Source: Haladaptatus sp. DYF46 (lineage in GTDB: Archaea; Halobacteriota; Halobacteria; Halobacteriales; Haladaptataceae). Taken from it: a stretch of DNA of 64,000 bases. The position numbers were made by a program, and so were the translations under genes. Location of the stretch: NCBI RefSeq assembly GCF_021083305.1, contig NZ_JAJFAY010000001.1, forward strand, positions 806,001 through 870,000, read 5' to 3'. Position 1 is the stretch's first letter. Each line of letters opens with the position of its first letter. Of the stretch, positions 26,401 to 35,290 are shown piece by piece. The notes beneath the pieces are model-generated. The model was given only the letters and a program-made list of their open reading frames with translations, was not told the DNA's origin and made no database searches.

Positions 26401-26841
26401 CGGCATACCCGCGTCGACTACACCTACGGTGTACAAACTCGAGAAAAGGTTCGAGATGCTCAGTACGAGTGGCAACAAAAGTCCACCACAGCGAAGCGGG
26501 ATGTCGCGATGTCGCTCACTCAAGCGGACAACTGGCGTATCGGAAGCTATCGTCCAAAAATAACATGGAGTCTGAAGAAATCAACCGGTACTAAAACTGC
26601 AACTGTTGACCATCATCTGGAAAAGGATACCGTCGTGATGACCTATGTGACTGCAAAAGTCGATGTCGTTCATCAGTATGTGACTCAGGATGGAAAGATT
26701 CAGAATGATACGGTAGGAGACAAGATCATTGATGAGTCCTATCAGAATTTCCTGACTCAGCCTCAGATCCGTAGCCGACTTAGACGCTCCAAGAAAAAAG
26801 ATGAGAACAAATGCACTGGGAGGGACCCTTGTATAGAATAG
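23461..26841 (+). CDS. Large secreted PKD-domain protein with Tyr/Thr-rich C-terminal region
   Basis: This 1126-residue protein starts with a Sec signal (about residues 1-25, VVSSTLVLLLLATSVLPSVTTA). A PKD domain follows (residues 27-118: PLADAGLDQHVSRGSTVLLD, SHDPDGTIERYDWSIE, SVTVTDDDGAKRRDT), then at least one more PKD-like repeat (about 120-210) and another near 537-620 (VDASDSFDPDGSDLKFTWKK). The last 400 residues are rich in Tyr, Thr, Lys and Arg with recurring KVKDAKYE, KVEDAEYK and KVRDAQYEW. No membrane anchor is visible. Base composition shifts to AT-rich at about 24830-25500 and after 26580, with GC-rich segments between, suggesting a mosaic or acquired gene. Function is unknown; an adhesin-like surface role is an inference. 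Confidence 0.8.
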   Translation: MNRVVSSTLVLLLLATSVLPSVTTANEPPLADAGLDQHVSRGSTVLLDATGSHDPDGTIERYDWSIETRGGRTITPNCPNCSRTRFRPNAVGTYIVSVTVTDDDGAKRRDTLYVTVSPGAGPEVDVSGPETPRVGEQAIYSATVDAGSAPLDHIVWSLDGTTIATDSLSEANDVDTITRSFPNTGTRTITATVYDSDGQTDTESFDLSIRRSRNQPQPTPDSPSPTPIAEGYLPTITGDKEVTGTRPLRGSYSVQSAPSSSHVRSISWFGDGARLGSGRSLTTDWEPGDHSLYAMVTYSDGSNDIARFSDGSTTVVADPKPSVELPSLDSYGAVSGRATASDSYDNLRSVHVRLGGTEIGHTKMDATSPGRMQHYRTVSFDSQKFEAGKQYTLTVTAVDTRGQTSTLERTLTPAKMPEIIQSGFVKNNVDSYDERIDPKRYTAHHVTKIDLNGVDPEDVEIRFGGKKKGVMKMSKKVEKNQDAIIVDSYWCGENPNEYKILEKISVKNPWHDNTEWSTEIENILHVQPSPPEIRLTVINDGTTGYNPSNWGMVVDASDSFDPDGSDLKFTWKKGAEPIKPDNMTAKFRSVEFAELEVEDEYGLTSRRQYNFLDDYVPNVQDVTVLSEGPYKPNDTVRLRITTNPYQFSKNSYHLYYNLGVSIEGATGTVAEWQKRFISPDEYNASDPRFYTGVVEIPASELFDPSERPKLRVYNQDKPETNKEVEIPEVEVLRTYGTVWQNPRIKSTEYLVKRPTYKWKLATSPSKRDNYLSKGYTIDSKSRDGFEYTLEERKKVKDAKYEDVDRSFSNELQQSAFLQGHPDWWSTGREAEKHTYTTTEHEWRDSKSGRGTFTGRTRRVQTHPPEYRTLKEYAHEYRVEKTGTRTVRKTRQVEVTKTDTKYVMQCSPYGICLEVPEEYTYTTTVTRTYTTTKEYTYTVSRTSTYWSYQKFHFDDWATGNRKRVKVEDAEYKTQYRFEYSERHTRVDYTYGVQTREKVRDAQYEWQQKSTTAKRDVAMSLTQADNWRIGSYRPKITWSLKKSTGTKTATVDHHLEKDTVVMTYVTAKVDVVHQYVTQDGKIQNDTVGDKIIDESYQNFLTQPQIRSRLRRSKKKDENKCTGRDPCIE

Positions 26842-26880
26842 TTCACCAATCTTAAATAATAAAAGGGAAAATACAGATAT

Positions 26881-27825
26881 ATGAAGGGAAAAGTACACTC
26901 GTTAATCATTCTTTTGTTAGTTATAGCTAGTGTTAGTATTCCAATAGTGAATGCTGACATTGCCAAACCGTCTTCAAATTGTCCTGCCCCAAAGCAAGAC
27001 GAAATAAGGATTATTCAGTCATTTAATCATCTCTGTGTCAAATCTCATCTCTCAGGAGAAGAAATGGTTATCAACGTAAAAAATCCATCTGGAGAGTATG
27101 TTGGGAAATCTGGTATCGTTATACAAGTTGATGGAACCGATTACTATGAGAACTCATTTTCAATTCGGTCTGGAGAAGAGCTGAATTATAATATTAACAT
27201 AACTGACGGATTGGATGTACTTGAGAACAAACACACTACTACTGTTTCTACATACGGTAATTACACCACCTACAACTTCACCAAGAAAATCAACGCTTCG
27301 GCAACAGAGGAAATCCCGACTCCATACATCGAAAACGTCACCGTAGCTGATGGAACGATTGACGGGGAACCATCCGCTGTCGCCTACGTGACACTAGTTA
27401 ACCCATCTATTCGCCGGTATCCTACGAAGTTGTTCGTCCACACTATTGGAACGGACGGCAGTTACTATACACCGTCACCACAACCCAACAATTCGACGAC
27501 AGTGAAGGTCGAGTTGCTCGACAAACGTGGTGCGAAGATCGCGGGTGAAGTTCGTCTGTACACCGGCAACCTCACGAACAAGCAGGGTGGACTCGACCAG
27601 GTCGGATTCGTCGGGAAAGCGGGGGAGGGGACGAAACAGTGGAACGAATCGTTCCAGCCGGTTCGTCCGACGTGGATGAACAACCACTACGAGTACGAAA
27701 ACGACACGTACTCCCAAAGTCTCGGTGAAAAGCTAAGCGCGAACCATAAAGTCGGTGGCATTCCGGTGTTCTACCTCGGGATGGTCGTCCTCGTCGGTGT
27801 GTTTTTCATTCGACGCTGGCGATAG
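26881..27825 (+). CDS. Signal-peptide protein with C-terminal membrane anchor, partner of PKD protein
   Basis: This 314-residue protein has a Sec signal (KVHSLIILLLVIASVSIPIVNA), an ectodomain with many N-glycosylation sequons (NYT, NFT, NAS, NVT, NNS, NLT, NES, NDT), and a C-terminal helix FYLGMVVLVGVFFIRRWR that anchors it with the ectodomain outside. Ig-like beta strands are likely (YIENVTVADGTIDG, SAVAYVTLVNPS). It starts 39 bp after the PKD gene and is probably co-transcribed. The first 400 bp are AT-rich, the rest normal. I do not recognise the family. It may tether the soluble PKD protein. Confidence 0.72.
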   Translation: MKGKVHSLIILLLVIASVSIPIVNADIAKPSSNCPAPKQDEIRIIQSFNHLCVKSHLSGEEMVINVKNPSGEYVGKSGIVIQVDGTDYYENSFSIRSGEELNYNINITDGLDVLENKHTTTVSTYGNYTTYNFTKKINASATEEIPTPYIENVTVADGTIDGEPSAVAYVTLVNPSIRRYPTKLFVHTIGTDGSYYTPSPQPNNSTTVKVELLDKRGAKIAGEVRLYTGNLTNKQGGLDQVGFVGKAGEGTKQWNESFQPVRPTWMNNHYEYENDTYSQSLGEKLSANHKVGGIPVFYLGMVVLVGVFFIRRWR

Positions 27826-27855
27826 AACCTCCGGAGTGGGTTATCGACTGGTCTA

Positions 27856-28074
27856 TCAATCGGTCTCTTCTTTCGTCCGAATGATTTGGCGCATGTTGAG
27901 GAAGATGTCACGCGGCGTCGTCTCCTCGTCGGGATCGAACAGGTCGCTGACCCGGTAGAGCATCGCGGCGACTAATTTGCTCTCGCTCGACTCGCCGCGG
28001 ATGTCGTCGCCGATGTCCCGCAGCGTCTGCATTCTCTCCTCATCGGGGTCGAACGATTCCGTCTCGTGTGCCAT
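27856..28074 (-). CDS. Small conserved-type hypothetical protein
   Basis: This 72-residue acidic protein begins MAHETESFDPDEERMQTL and contains ESSESKLVAAMLYRVSDLFDP and PRDIFLNMRQIIR, predicted helical. It starts three bases after the Mrp stop, so is co-transcribed with it. The pairing suggests a link to iron-sulfur cluster assembly, but that is inference only. Confidence 0.65.
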   Translation of the reverse strand: MAHETESFDPDEERMQTLRDIGDDIRGESSESKLVAAMLYRVSDLFDPDEETTPRDIFLNMRQIIRTKEETD

Positions 28075-28077
28075 GGT

Positions 28078-29118
28078 TCACTCCTGTTGCTGTCGGCGGC
28101 GGTTGATGATACCGACGTTGTTGGCGACGTTTTCGGTCAGGGTGCGGAACGCACCTCCGGTGTCGCTGTCGTCGTCGAGGACGATGGGTGTTCCTTCGTC
28201 GCCGCCGCTTCGAACGGAGGGGTCGAGCGGAATCGAACCGAGGAAGGGCATGTCGTGGTCCTCGGCGAACTCGACTCCGCCGCCGTGACCGAAGATGTCG
28301 TGTTCGCTGCCGCAGTCCGGGCATTTGAAGGTACTCATGTTCTCGGCGATTCCGAGAACGGGGGTGTCGTGCTTTCCGAACATTTGCAGCCCCTTGTTCG
28401 CGTCGTCGAGCGCGACCTGTTGGGGTGTCGTGACGATGACGGCGCCGGTGACGGGGACGCTCTGAAGGAGCGTTAGCTGTGTATCGCCGGTCCCGGGCGG
28501 CAAGTCGACGACCATGTAGTCTAACTGGCCCCATTCGACATCTTCCCAGAGTTGGGTGAGGACTTTGTGAACCATGGGGCCGCGCCAAATCACGGGGTCG
28601 TCCTTCCCGGTGAGGAACGCCATACTCATCAGTTTCACACCGAACTTCACCGGCGGGACGAGTTGTTGTTCCTCGGTGGCTCGTGGTCGTTCGTTGGCAT
28701 CGACCATTCGAGGAACGTTGGGACCGTACACGTCGGCGTCGAACAGACCGACGCGAGCGCCGAGGTTGGCGAGTCCCGCGGCGAGGTTGACCGCGACGGT
28801 GCTTTTACCGACGCCACCCTTTCCGGATGCGACCGCGATGATGTTTTTGACGCCGGGAAGCACTTGCTCTTCCGGCGAGAGTTGGGTATCGACGCGCGCC
28901 GAGAGTTCGGTATCGATCCCCTCGTCGCCGAGCGCTTCGCGGACGCGACTGGCGATCTCGGATTCGTGGGGTGCGTACGGCGCACCGAGCGCGAGTGAAA
29001 TCCGTGCTGTCCCCTCTTCGACCGTCACGTCGTTTACGAGGCCGAGAGAGACGATATCTTCGCCGAGGTCGGGGTCTTCGACCGTCCGAAGAACCGTTCG
29101 AACGTCAGTTTCATCCAT
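28078..29118 (-). CDS. Mrp/NBP35-family iron-sulfur cluster carrier ATPase
   Basis: This 346-residue protein combines an N-terminal MIP18/DUF59 domain (DVRTVLRTVEDPDLGEDIVS) with a P-loop ATPase (ASGKGGVGKSTVAVNLAAGL) and a C-terminal CxxC (FKCPDCGSEHDIFG) that binds a bridging [4Fe-4S] cluster. MVVDLPPGTGDTQLTL and GAVIVTTPQQVALDD are the Walker B and switch regions. It assembles and delivers Fe-S clusters in the cytosol. It has two open-frame shadows antisense but the motifs settle the strand. Confidence 0.93.
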   Translation of the reverse strand: MDETDVRTVLRTVEDPDLGEDIVSLGLVNDVTVEEGTARISLALGAPYAPHESEIASRVREALGDEGIDTELSARVDTQLSPEEQVLPGVKNIIAVASGKGGVGKSTVAVNLAAGLANLGARVGLFDADVYGPNVPRMVDANERPRATEEQQLVPPVKFGVKLMSMAFLTGKDDPVIWRGPMVHKVLTQLWEDVEWGQLDYMVVDLPPGTGDTQLTLLQSVPVTGAVIVTTPQQVALDDANKGLQMFGKHDTPVLGIAENMSTFKCPDCGSEHDIFGHGGGVEFAEDHDMPFLGSIPLDPSVRSGGDEGTPIVLDDDSDTGGAFRTLTENVANNVGIINRRRQQQE

Positions 29119-29260
29119 GTGATGACGTTACGGTTCGATTTGTCGATAAGGCTTGTGAAGGCGAAGGACGTGACTCTCCGAATAATGGGATCGGTTTCCA
29201 CTAGCTGTGGGGCAATCCGTAATCGAATTCGGTTACATTCGGGGCGCTTTCGCCCACGAC

Positions 29261-29266
29261 TTTAAG
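29261..29266 (+). promoter_or_regulatory. TATA box for moaA
   Basis: TTTAAG lies 25-30 bp before the ATG at 29291 and favours it or the adjacent ATG at 29288 as a leaderless start. Confidence 0.5.
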
Positions 29267-29290
29267 AATCAGTGGGAATAAATTGGGATG

Positions 29291-30250
29291 ATGCTCGAAG
29301 ATTCGTTCGGGCGCGAAGTTACGGGGGTACGCGTTTCGCTGACCGACCGGTGTAATTTCGACTGCGTCTACTGCCACAACGAGGGGTTGGGAGACACGCG
29401 GGGACCGATGGAACCGGGTGACGACGAGATGGGTACCGACGACGTTGTTAGGTTTCTGGAAGTCGCCCGCGAGTTCGACGTCGGAAAGGTGAAATTTACC
29501 GGCGGCGAGCCGATGCTCCGCGAGGATTTGGAGGAGATAATCCGTCGGACGCCGGATGGCATGGAAACGTCTCTGACGACAAACGGGACGTTCCTCCCGG
29601 GACGGGCGGAGGAACTTCGGGAAGCGGGTCTCTCCAGAGTAAACGTCTCACAGGACGCACTCGACCCGAAAGAGTTCGCGGAGGTGACGAAGAGCGGTGC
29701 ATACGACAAGGTACTCGAAGGCGTCGAGGCGGCGCTCGATGCGGGGCTCGATCCGGTAAAGCTCAACATGGTCGTCTTCGAGGCGACGGCGGGGTACGTT
29801 CCCAAGATGGTCGACCACGTCGCGGAGAACGATGGCTTGCAGTTGCAACTCATCGAGTACATGCCCGAGTTGACCGGTAACCCCGAGTGGGCCATCGACA
29901 TCCAGCGAGTTCACGATTGGCTCGAAGAACAGGCGGACGAGATAGAAATCCGCGAGATGCACGGGCGAAAGCGATACTGGGTCGGAGACGGAATGGTAGA
30001 AATCGTCGATCCGGTGGAGAACCCGAGTTTTTGTTCGAACTGCCATCGCGTGCGCGTCACGCACGAAGGATTTCTCAAGGGATGTCTCAACCGCAACGAC
30101 GACTTGCGGCCGATGGGCGAAATGACGAAACCCGAAATCCGGTCGGCGTTCCATGAGACGGTGGCGAATCGGGTCCCGTACTACGGTGAGTACATGGTCC
30201 GAAACGACGACGGGGAGTGGGAGATAAACGACCAGTACATCGACGCCTGA
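29291..30250 (+). CDS. moaA: GTP 3',8-cyclase (molybdenum cofactor biosynthesis)
   Basis: This 319-residue radical SAM enzyme converts GTP to 3',8-cyclo-GTP, the first step of molybdopterin synthesis. The N-terminal cluster motif is CNFDCVYC, and the second [4Fe-4S] site is [35 protein letters not shown] is the SAM-binding GGEP region and [10 protein letters not shown] follows. The protein starts [19 protein letters not shown]. No other moa gene is adjacent. A hairpin over its stop codon may terminate transcription. Confidence 0.94.
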   Translation: MLEDSFGREVTGVRVSLTDRCNFDCVYCHNEGLGDTRGPMEPGDDEMGTDDVVRFLEVAREFDVGKVKFTGGEPMLREDLEEIIRRTPDGMETSLTTNGTFLPGRAEELREAGLSRVNVSQDALDPKEFAEVTKSGAYDKVLEGVEAALDAGLDPVKLNMVVFEATAGYVPKMVDHVAENDGLQLQLIEYMPELTGNPEWAIDIQRVHDWLEEQADEIEIREMHGRKRYWVGDGMVEIVDPVENPSFCSNCHRVRVTHEGFLKGCLNRNDDLRPMGEMTKPEIRSAFHETVANRVPYYGEYMVRNDDGEWEINDQYIDA

Positions 30251-30260
30251 AGGCGTTTTC
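30243..30260 (+). terminator. Possible moaA terminator hairpin
   Basis: ACGCCT-GA-AGGCGT overlaps the TGA stop and is followed by TTTT. The stem is short (6 bp). Confidence 0.35.
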
Positions 30261-30270
30261 GTCCGTTCCT

Positions 30271-30298
30271 GTTCCGTTCTCGTTCCGTTCTCGTTCCG
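30271..30298 (+). repeat. 11-bp tandem repeat
   Basis: GTTCCGTTCTC occurs twice in a row, then a partial GTTCCGG. It is a pyrimidine-rich tract just after moaA and could contribute to termination. Confidence 0.6.
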
Positions 30299-30380
30299 GT
30301 TTCCTTCGCTATCGATGTTCAGACTCGCCACGCACGCGAGGGCGACAAGGTTGATAGTACTCGCCTGCGGGGATTTTCGT

Positions 30381-31157
30381 ATGCGACGCCGCTCACTGCT
30401 TTCGAAGGCGGGCGTATTTCTCGCCGGAAGTACGGCGATGTCCGTCGCCGGAAGTGGACTGGAGAGTCCCGAACCGTCGTATCGAATCCTCCCGGAGACG
30501 AAGTACGAAACAGGTGTATTCGTTCGGGAGGGGGCCGACGACGGCCCGACGGCTATGGTCGTCGGAGGGATACACGGGGACGAACAGTGTGGCTATCGTG
30601 CCGCGAACGATATCGCGGGGTGGCAAATCGACCGAGGGAAGTTAGTGGTGCTACCGAAGGCGAATCGGGTGGCGATTCGGAAAAACCGACGCGAGGGCGA
30701 ACACGGTGACTTGAACCGCCAGTTTCCGACCGGCGAGGAACCGGAGACGGAGTTGGCCCGTGCCATCTGGAACGTGGTCGAGCGACACGACCCGGATGTG
30801 GTCCTCGATTTACACCGGTCGGTCGGCATCTACGGCTATCACGAGTCGTCGGTCGGGCAGGTGATTTGGCCGACTGACGCCGGAAACGCGAGCGAGTACG
30901 CGAACCGGACGACGAAGGAGTTGAACGGGAGCGTCGTCCCGTGGTACATGCCGTTTCACGAGTATCGTCGCGGCGGCGAACTCGACGGGTCGAGACCGAT
31001 GTTGGTGCACAAGGTGGCGGGCGAACTCGACCGCCCCGGGTACATCGTGGAGACGACGGAGTTCTTCCTCGATGCCGACACGCGCGTTCGATGGGAGCGT
31101 GCGGCGGCGACCGACCTCCTCTCTCGTCACGGTATCGAACAGCGAGGGGACTCATGA
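30381..31157 (+). CDS. M14-like succinylglutamate desuccinylase/aspartoacylase-type hydrolase, exported
   Basis: This 258-residue protein begins MRRRSLLSKAGVFLAGSTAMS, a twin-arginine-like signal. The zinc carboxypeptidase fold is shown by VVGGIHGDEQCGYRA (His and Glu ligands), the Arg-rich NRQFPTGEE, and VVLDLHRS (third ligand His). The C-terminal YIVETTEF carries the catalytic Glu. It resembles the AstE/AspA branch of M14 but the substrate is unknown. It overlaps the next gene by ATGA. Confidence 0.8.
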   Translation: MRRRSLLSKAGVFLAGSTAMSVAGSGLESPEPSYRILPETKYETGVFVREGADDGPTAMVVGGIHGDEQCGYRAANDIAGWQIDRGKLVVLPKANRVAIRKNRREGEHGDLNRQFPTGEEPETELARAIWNVVERHDPDVVLDLHRSVGIYGYHESSVGQVIWPTDAGNASEYANRTTKELNGSVVPWYMPFHEYRRGGELDGSRPMLVHKVAGELDRPGYIVETTEFFLDADTRVRWERAAATDLLSRHGIEQRGDS

Positions 31158-31447
31158 GTGGAACCGTGAACGTGCGTCGATTGTTCGGCGGGCGGGCCGT
31201 CTGGGGATGGTATCTCCTGTTGGTCGGTCCGGTCGCCCTCGGCGCGTTCGACACTCGATTGATGACGCCACTCGCCCTGCCGGGGTACGTCGCGCTCACC
31301 ATCGGAAGTGCGTTCGGGAGTCGCCTGTTTCCGACGCTCGAACTGTGGGTGTTCTGGGGGCCGCTTCTCGTCGGTGCCTATTTCGTGTCCGTGGCGCTTG
31401 CGGCGGCCTCTCATGCGGTTCGGGAGACATTCGTTGCGTTTAAATAG
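31154..31447 (+). CDS. Small three-helix membrane protein
   Basis: This 97-residue protein begins MSGTVNVRRLFGGRAVWGW and has three hydrophobic segments (YLLLVGPVALGAF, ALPGYVALTIGSAF, LWVFWGPLLVGAYFVSVALA). It overlaps the preceding hydrolase by four bases, so is translationally coupled. The last codons (TTT AAA TAG) double as a TATA-like box for the tRNA-Ser/ribosomal operon. Family not recognised. Confidence 0.65.
   Translation: MSGTVNVRRLFGGRAVWGWYLLLVGPVALGAFDTRLMTPLALPGYVALTIGSAFGSRLFPTLELWVFWGPLLVGAYFVSVALAAASHAVRETFVAFK
31439..31447 (+). promoter_or_regulatory. Candidate promoter of tRNA-Ser / ribosomal operon
   Basis: GTTTAAATAG overlaps the stop codon of the previous gene, about 85 bp before tRNA-Ser. 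Confidence 0.35.
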
Positions 31448-31529
31448 TAACCACCGGTAGATTGCAGTGCAGACACCTGTAGGGGCACGCGTCCCGAGTC
31501 CGGAAGGGCGAACATACACGAACGAGTGT

Positions 31530-31615
31530 GTCGAGGTAGCCTAGTCTGGCCCACGGCGCAGGGTTGCTAACTCTGTGGCGTCAAGCCTCGAGGGTTCGAA
31601 TCCCTCCCTCGACGC
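31530..31615 (+). tRNA. tRNA-Ser (GCU)
   Basis: The acceptor stem GTCGAGG pairs with CCTCGAC. The anticodon stem CAGGG/CTCTG encloses the loop TTGCTAA (anticodon GCT). A long variable arm and the T-loop GGTTCGAATCC are present. CCA is not encoded. It lies 15 bp upstream of rps13 and may be co-transcribed with the ribosomal operon. Confidence 0.95.
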
Positions 31616-31630
31616 TCCAAACTATCAACT

Positions 31631-32137
31631 ATGAGTAGCGAACAACCACAGGACGAAGACGACGACCTTCGGTACTTCGTCCGCATCGGGCAAACTGACC
31701 TCGATGGGACGAAGACCGTAGAGCGGTCCCTCTCCGGAATGAACGGGATCGGTCGTCGAACGGCCCGAATCGTCGCCGAGGAGGCGGACGTCGACCGAAC
31801 GGCGACGTTCGGCCGACTCGACGAGGACGACATCGAGCGTGTCGTCGAGGCCGTCGAAAATTACGCCGACGAAGTTCCTGAGTGGCTCACGAACCACCGA
31901 AAGGAATACTTCTCCGGCGAGACGACCCACGAGACTGGTAACGACCTGTCGATGTCCCGACGTCGGGACCTCAACAGGATGCAGATGATCGACTCCTACA
32001 AAGGCGTCCGACACAAGCGTGGACAGAAAGTTCGCGGTCAGCGAACCAAGTCCACGGGTCGTACCGAGGGTACGATCGGTGTCAACGTCGAGGAGATCAA
32101 AGAGGCCGCGGCGGCCGAGGAAGAGGGTGACGAATAA
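31631..32137 (+). CDS. rps13: Ribosomal protein S13
   Basis: 168 residues with the archaeal-length S13: [35 protein letters not shown], the helix-two-turn-helix, and [20 protein letters not shown] near the C-terminus. The acidic tail AAAEEEGDE is a halophilic extension. It contacts the small-subunit head and tRNA. First protein of the alpha-type operon; the stop overlaps the rps4 start by one base. Confidence 0.96.
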   Translation: MSSEQPQDEDDDLRYFVRIGQTDLDGTKTVERSLSGMNGIGRRTARIVAEEADVDRTATFGRLDEDDIERVVEAVENYADEVPEWLTNHRKEYFSGETTHETGNDLSMSRRRDLNRMQMIDSYKGVRHKRGQKVRGQRTKSTGRTEGTIGVNVEEIKEAAAAEEEGDE

Positions 32138-32658
32138 TGTCCCTTCCCGGTGAGAACACCAAGTTCTACGAGACGCCGAATCACCCGTTCCAGGGCGAGC
32201 GCATCGCCGAGGAACACGGTCTGATGGACCGATACGGCTTGAAGAACAAGGAAGAGCTCTGGCGAACCCAGAGTGAACTTCGCAACTACCGCCGCGAGGC
32301 ACGGTCCCTTCTCGGGGACATCTCCGGCGACGAAGAGAGCGAAAGCGACGAGTTCCTGTCGCGTTTGAAGCGACTCGGCATCCTCGGCGATGGCGACGAA
32401 CTCGGCGACGTTCTGCTCCTCGACATCACCGACGTGCTGGAGCGCCGTCTCCAGACCGTCGCGTACCGAAAGGGCCTCGCCCACACGCCGAAACAGGCGC
32501 GTCAGTTCATCACCCACGGTCACGTGACGGTGAACGGTCAGCGCGTGTCGGTTCCGTCGTACAAGGTCGAGATCGACGAGGAGGCCGACATCTCCTTCGA
32601 CGAGCACAGCCCGCTTGCGGACGAACTGCACCCCGAACGGTCGGAGGGTAACGAATGA
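32137..32658 (+). CDS. rps4: Ribosomal protein S4
   Basis: 173 residues. Archaeal S4 features are the N-terminal [20 protein letters not shown], the basic helix [16 protein letters not shown], and the S4 RNA-binding domain [20 protein letters not shown] / [18 protein letters not shown]. It is a primary 16S rRNA binder. It overlaps rps11 by four bases. Confidence 0.96.
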   Translation: MSLPGENTKFYETPNHPFQGERIAEEHGLMDRYGLKNKEELWRTQSELRNYRREARSLLGDISGDEESESDEFLSRLKRLGILGDGDELGDVLLLDITDVLERRLQTVAYRKGLAHTPKQARQFITHGHVTVNGQRVSVPSYKVEIDEEADISFDEHSPLADELHPERSEGNE

Positions 32659-33041
32659 GCGACAACGACGAAACCTGGGGCATCGCCCACGTACACGCAT
32701 CGTTCAACAACACCATCATCACCATCACGGACCTCACGGGTGCCGAGACGGTCGCGAAGTCGTCCGGTGGCTCGGTCGTGAAGCAGAACCGTGATGAGTC
32801 CTCGCCGTACGCGGCCATGCAGATGGCCGAAACGGTCGCCGAAGAGGTCAAAGCGGCTGGCATCGACGGCCTGCACATTCGCGTGCGCGGCCCCGGTGGC
32901 AACCTGCAGCAGAATCCCGGTCCCGGTGCGCAGGCGACGATTCGAGCGCTCGCCCGTGCCGGCATCGAAATCGGTCGTATCGAGGACGTAACACCGATCC
33001 CGCACGACGGTACCCGCGCACCGAAAGGTAGTGGATTCTAA
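32655..33041 (+). CDS. rps11: Ribosomal protein S11
   Basis: 128 residues. Conserved blocks are [57 protein letters not shown] and the C-terminal [19 protein letters not shown], which binds near the mRNA exit. Note that AK6/Fap7, the S11 maturation partner, is also in this window at 9367. Confidence 0.97.
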   Translation: MSDNDETWGIAHVHASFNNTIITITDLTGAETVAKSSGGSVVKQNRDESSPYAAMQMAETVAEEVKAAGIDGLHIRVRGPGGNLQQNPGPGAQATIRALARAGIEIGRIEDVTPIPHDGTRAPKGSGF

Positions 33042-33044
33042 CCC

Positions 33045-33791
33045 ATGACCGAAGACTTCGACGTAGAGTTCATCGACCGCGGCGAACGCAAGGCGCGATT
33101 CCTCGTCCGCAACGTCACTCCGGCGTTCGCGAACGGGATTCGCCGAGCGATGATAGCGGACGTTCCGACGCTGTCCATCGACACGCTCCGAGTCATCGAG
33201 AACTCCTCGGTGATGTTCGACGAGCAGATCGGACTGCGTCTCGGACTCGTTCCGCTGACGACGCCGCCCGGAGAGTTCGAGGAGGGCGACACGGTAACGC
33301 TCAGCCTCGACGTTTCCGGGCCGGGAACCGCGTTCTCGGGCGACCTCATCAGCTCGGACGAGATGGTGCATCCCGCCGACGATAACGTTCCGATCATCGA
33401 CCTGAAAGAGGGTCAGCGTCTCGAACTCGAAGCCGACGCGATTCTCGGTTCGGGGAAGGACCACGCCAAACACCAAGGTGGCGTCGCGGTCGGCTATCGG
33501 CACCTGCAGCGCGTCGAAGTCGTCGGCGACCGGGACGAGTTCGGGGAAGAGGAACCCCAAATCCTTCGCGGAACCATCGAAAACGATGGCGAACTCGTCC
33601 CGACGGAGACGTTCGACCACGACCTCACTCAGCGGTTCCCCGGTAAGGAAGTCGAGGTTCACGACGTTCCGAACGCCTTCGTGTTCGACGTGGAAAGCGA
33701 CGGCTCGTTCACCGTCGAAGAGCTGGTGACGCAGGCCGTCGATTCGCTCACCGAACGTGCGGACGAACTCGAACAGGCAATTCAACTATAA
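33045..33791 (+). CDS. rpoD: RNA polymerase subunit D
   Basis: 248 residues; the archaeal alpha/Rpb3 homologue that nucleates polymerase assembly with subunit [21 protein letters not shown] is the signature dimerisation helix and [14 protein letters not shown] follows. The whole protein contains no Cys, so the ferredoxin-like Fe-S cluster seen in some archaeal RpoD proteins is absent. It lies four bases after rps11. Confidence 0.95.
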   Translation: MTEDFDVEFIDRGERKARFLVRNVTPAFANGIRRAMIADVPTLSIDTLRVIENSSVMFDEQIGLRLGLVPLTTPPGEFEEGDTVTLSLDVSGPGTAFSGDLISSDEMVHPADDNVPIIDLKEGQRLELEADAILGSGKDHAKHQGGVAVGYRHLQRVEVVGDRDEFGEEEPQILRGTIENDGELVPTETFDHDLTQRFPGKEVEVHDVPNAFVFDVESDGSFTVEELVTQAVDSLTERADELEQAIQL

Positions 33792-33924
33792 CCATGACCG
33801 GCCCTTACAACCTCCCTGACGAGTCCGCCGATTCGACGGAGAGTTTCGACTCCCGGAATCGCCGGACCCGCGGACGATGGACGTTCGCGGAAGTCGAGGC
33901 GTCCGCCTCGGCAATCGAAAGTGG

Positions 33925-33930
33925 TTTTAA
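33925..33930 (+). promoter_or_regulatory. TATA-like box before tRNA-Leu
   Basis: TTTTAA about 55 bp before tRNA-Leu; could drive the tRNA and the downstream L18e operon. Confidence 0.35.
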
Positions 33931-33983
33931 GGGCCACGGACAACACTGTGTTGCCCGCGAGGGTGCGCACGTGTTCTCAGCGT

Positions 33984-34068
33984 GCAGGGATAGCCAAGTC
34001 TGGCCAACGGCGCAGCGTTCAGGGCGCTGTCTCGTAGGAGTCCGCAGGTTCAAATCCTGCTCCCTGCA
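33984..34068 (+). tRNA. tRNA-Leu (CAG)
   Basis: The acceptor GCAGGGA pairs with TCCCTGC. The anticodon stem CAGCG/CGCTG encloses TTCAGGG (anticodon CAG). A long variable arm (TCTCGTAGGAGTCC) and the T-loop GTTCAAATC are present. It sits inside the ribosomal operon between rpoD and rpl18e; CCA is not encoded. Confidence 0.95.
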
Positions 34069-34098
34069 CTTCAGTTCTCAGTACTTGGAGGAAGTAGC

Positions 34099-34452
34099 AT
34101 GAGTAAAACTAACCCGAGGCTCAGTAGTCTCATCGCCGAACTCAAGTCGGTGTCCCGTGATTCGGACGCCGACGTGTGGACCGACGTTGCAGCACGCCTC
34201 GAGAAACCACGGAGTACGCACGCGGAGGTCAACCTGGGCCGCATCGAGCGGTATGCACAGGAAGACGAGACCGTCATCGTACCCGGCAAGGTTCTCGGTA
34301 GCGGCGTCCTGCAGAAGAACGTCACTGTTGCTGCGGTCGACTTCTCGTCGACTGCGGAGACGAAGATCCAGCAGGCAAACGGCGAACCGATCCAACTCGA
34401 ACAGGCAATCGAACAAAATCCCAGCGGTTCCGACGTGCGGGTGATTCGATGA
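34099..34452 (+). CDS. rpl18e: Ribosomal protein L18e
   Basis: 117 residues. Family marks are [40 protein letters not shown] and [20 protein letters not shown]. It is a large-subunit protein related to bacterial L15. It overlaps rpl13 by four bases. Confidence 0.95.
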   Translation: MSKTNPRLSSLIAELKSVSRDSDADVWTDVAARLEKPRSTHAEVNLGRIERYAQEDETVIVPGKVLGSGVLQKNVTVAAVDFSSTAETKIQQANGEPIQLEQAIEQNPSGSDVRVIR

Positions 34453-34886
34453 GCATCGCAGAATTCGACGCAGATGTCGTCGTCGACGCGCGCGACTGTA
34501 TTCTCGGTCGCGTCGCAAGCAAGGTTGCACAGCGTGCGATGGACGGCGAGACGATCGCCGTCGTCAACGCCGAGCAAGCTATCATCACGGGCGGCAAACA
34601 GGACGTATTGAACAAATTCGAGACGCGCTTCAATCTCAGCTCCGATCAGGGGCCGTACTATCCGAAGCGCCCGGACATGCTCGCAAAGCGCTCGATTCGG
34701 GGAATGGTCCCGTACAAGAAGCCACGGGGGCGCGAAGCCTTCGAGAACGTGCGTGTCTACGTCGGCAACCCGTACGACGAGGACGGCGAAATCCTCGACG
34801 GAACGTCGCTGGACCGACTCTCGAACATCCGCTTCGTCCAGCTGGGCGAAGTCAGCGAATACCTAGGTGCTAACGTCACATGGTAA
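34449..34886 (+). CDS. rpl13: Ribosomal protein L13
   Basis: 145 residues. [20 protein letters not shown] and [12 protein letters not shown] form the core, and [20 protein letters not shown] is the conserved basic motif. It overlaps rps9 by seven bases. Confidence 0.96.
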   Translation: MSIAEFDADVVVDARDCILGRVASKVAQRAMDGETIAVVNAEQAIITGGKQDVLNKFETRFNLSSDQGPYYPKRPDMLAKRSIRGMVPYKKPRGREAFENVRVYVGNPYDEDGEILDGTSLDRLSNIRFVQLGEVSEYLGANVTW

Positions 34887-35275
34887 CGAACACGAGCGGA
34901 AAGAAGAAGACGGCCATCGCTCGCGCCACGGTTACGGACGGCGAGGGTCGCGTACGGATCAACTCGAAGCCAGTCGAACTGGTGGAGCCGGAGATGGCTC
35001 GCCTCAAGATGCTCGAACCGTTCCGCATCGCGGACGACGAGCGAGAGGAAGTCGACGTTGAAGTGAGCGTTTCGGGTGGCGGAACCACCGGACAGGCAGA
35101 CGCCGTCCGCACCGCCATCGCGCGCGGTCTCGTCCAGTACATGGGTGACGCCGAACTCCGTGATGCGTTCATGGAGTTCGACCGTTCCCTGTTGGTCAAC
35201 GACGTCCGCCAGTCCGAACCGAAGAAGTGGGGCGGCCCCGGTGCCCGCGCCCGCTACCAGAAGTCCTACCGTTAA
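34880..35275 (+). CDS. rps9: Ribosomal protein S9
   Basis: 131 residues. [40 protein letters not shown] and the basic C-terminus [13 protein letters not shown], which reaches the tRNA anticodon, identify S9. Confidence 0.97.
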   Translation: MVTNTSGKKKTAIARATVTDGEGRVRINSKPVELVEPEMARLKMLEPFRIADDEREEVDVEVSVSGGGTTGQADAVRTAIARGLVQYMGDAELRDAFMEFDRSLLVNDVRQSEPKKWGGPGARARYQKSYR

Positions 35276-35290
35276 GGTGATTACCCCATG

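Noticed and set aside
33794..34102. Small frame running from after rpoD through tRNA-Leu
   Set aside because: The first part has coding-like codons, but it passes through the whole tRNA and has no known family.
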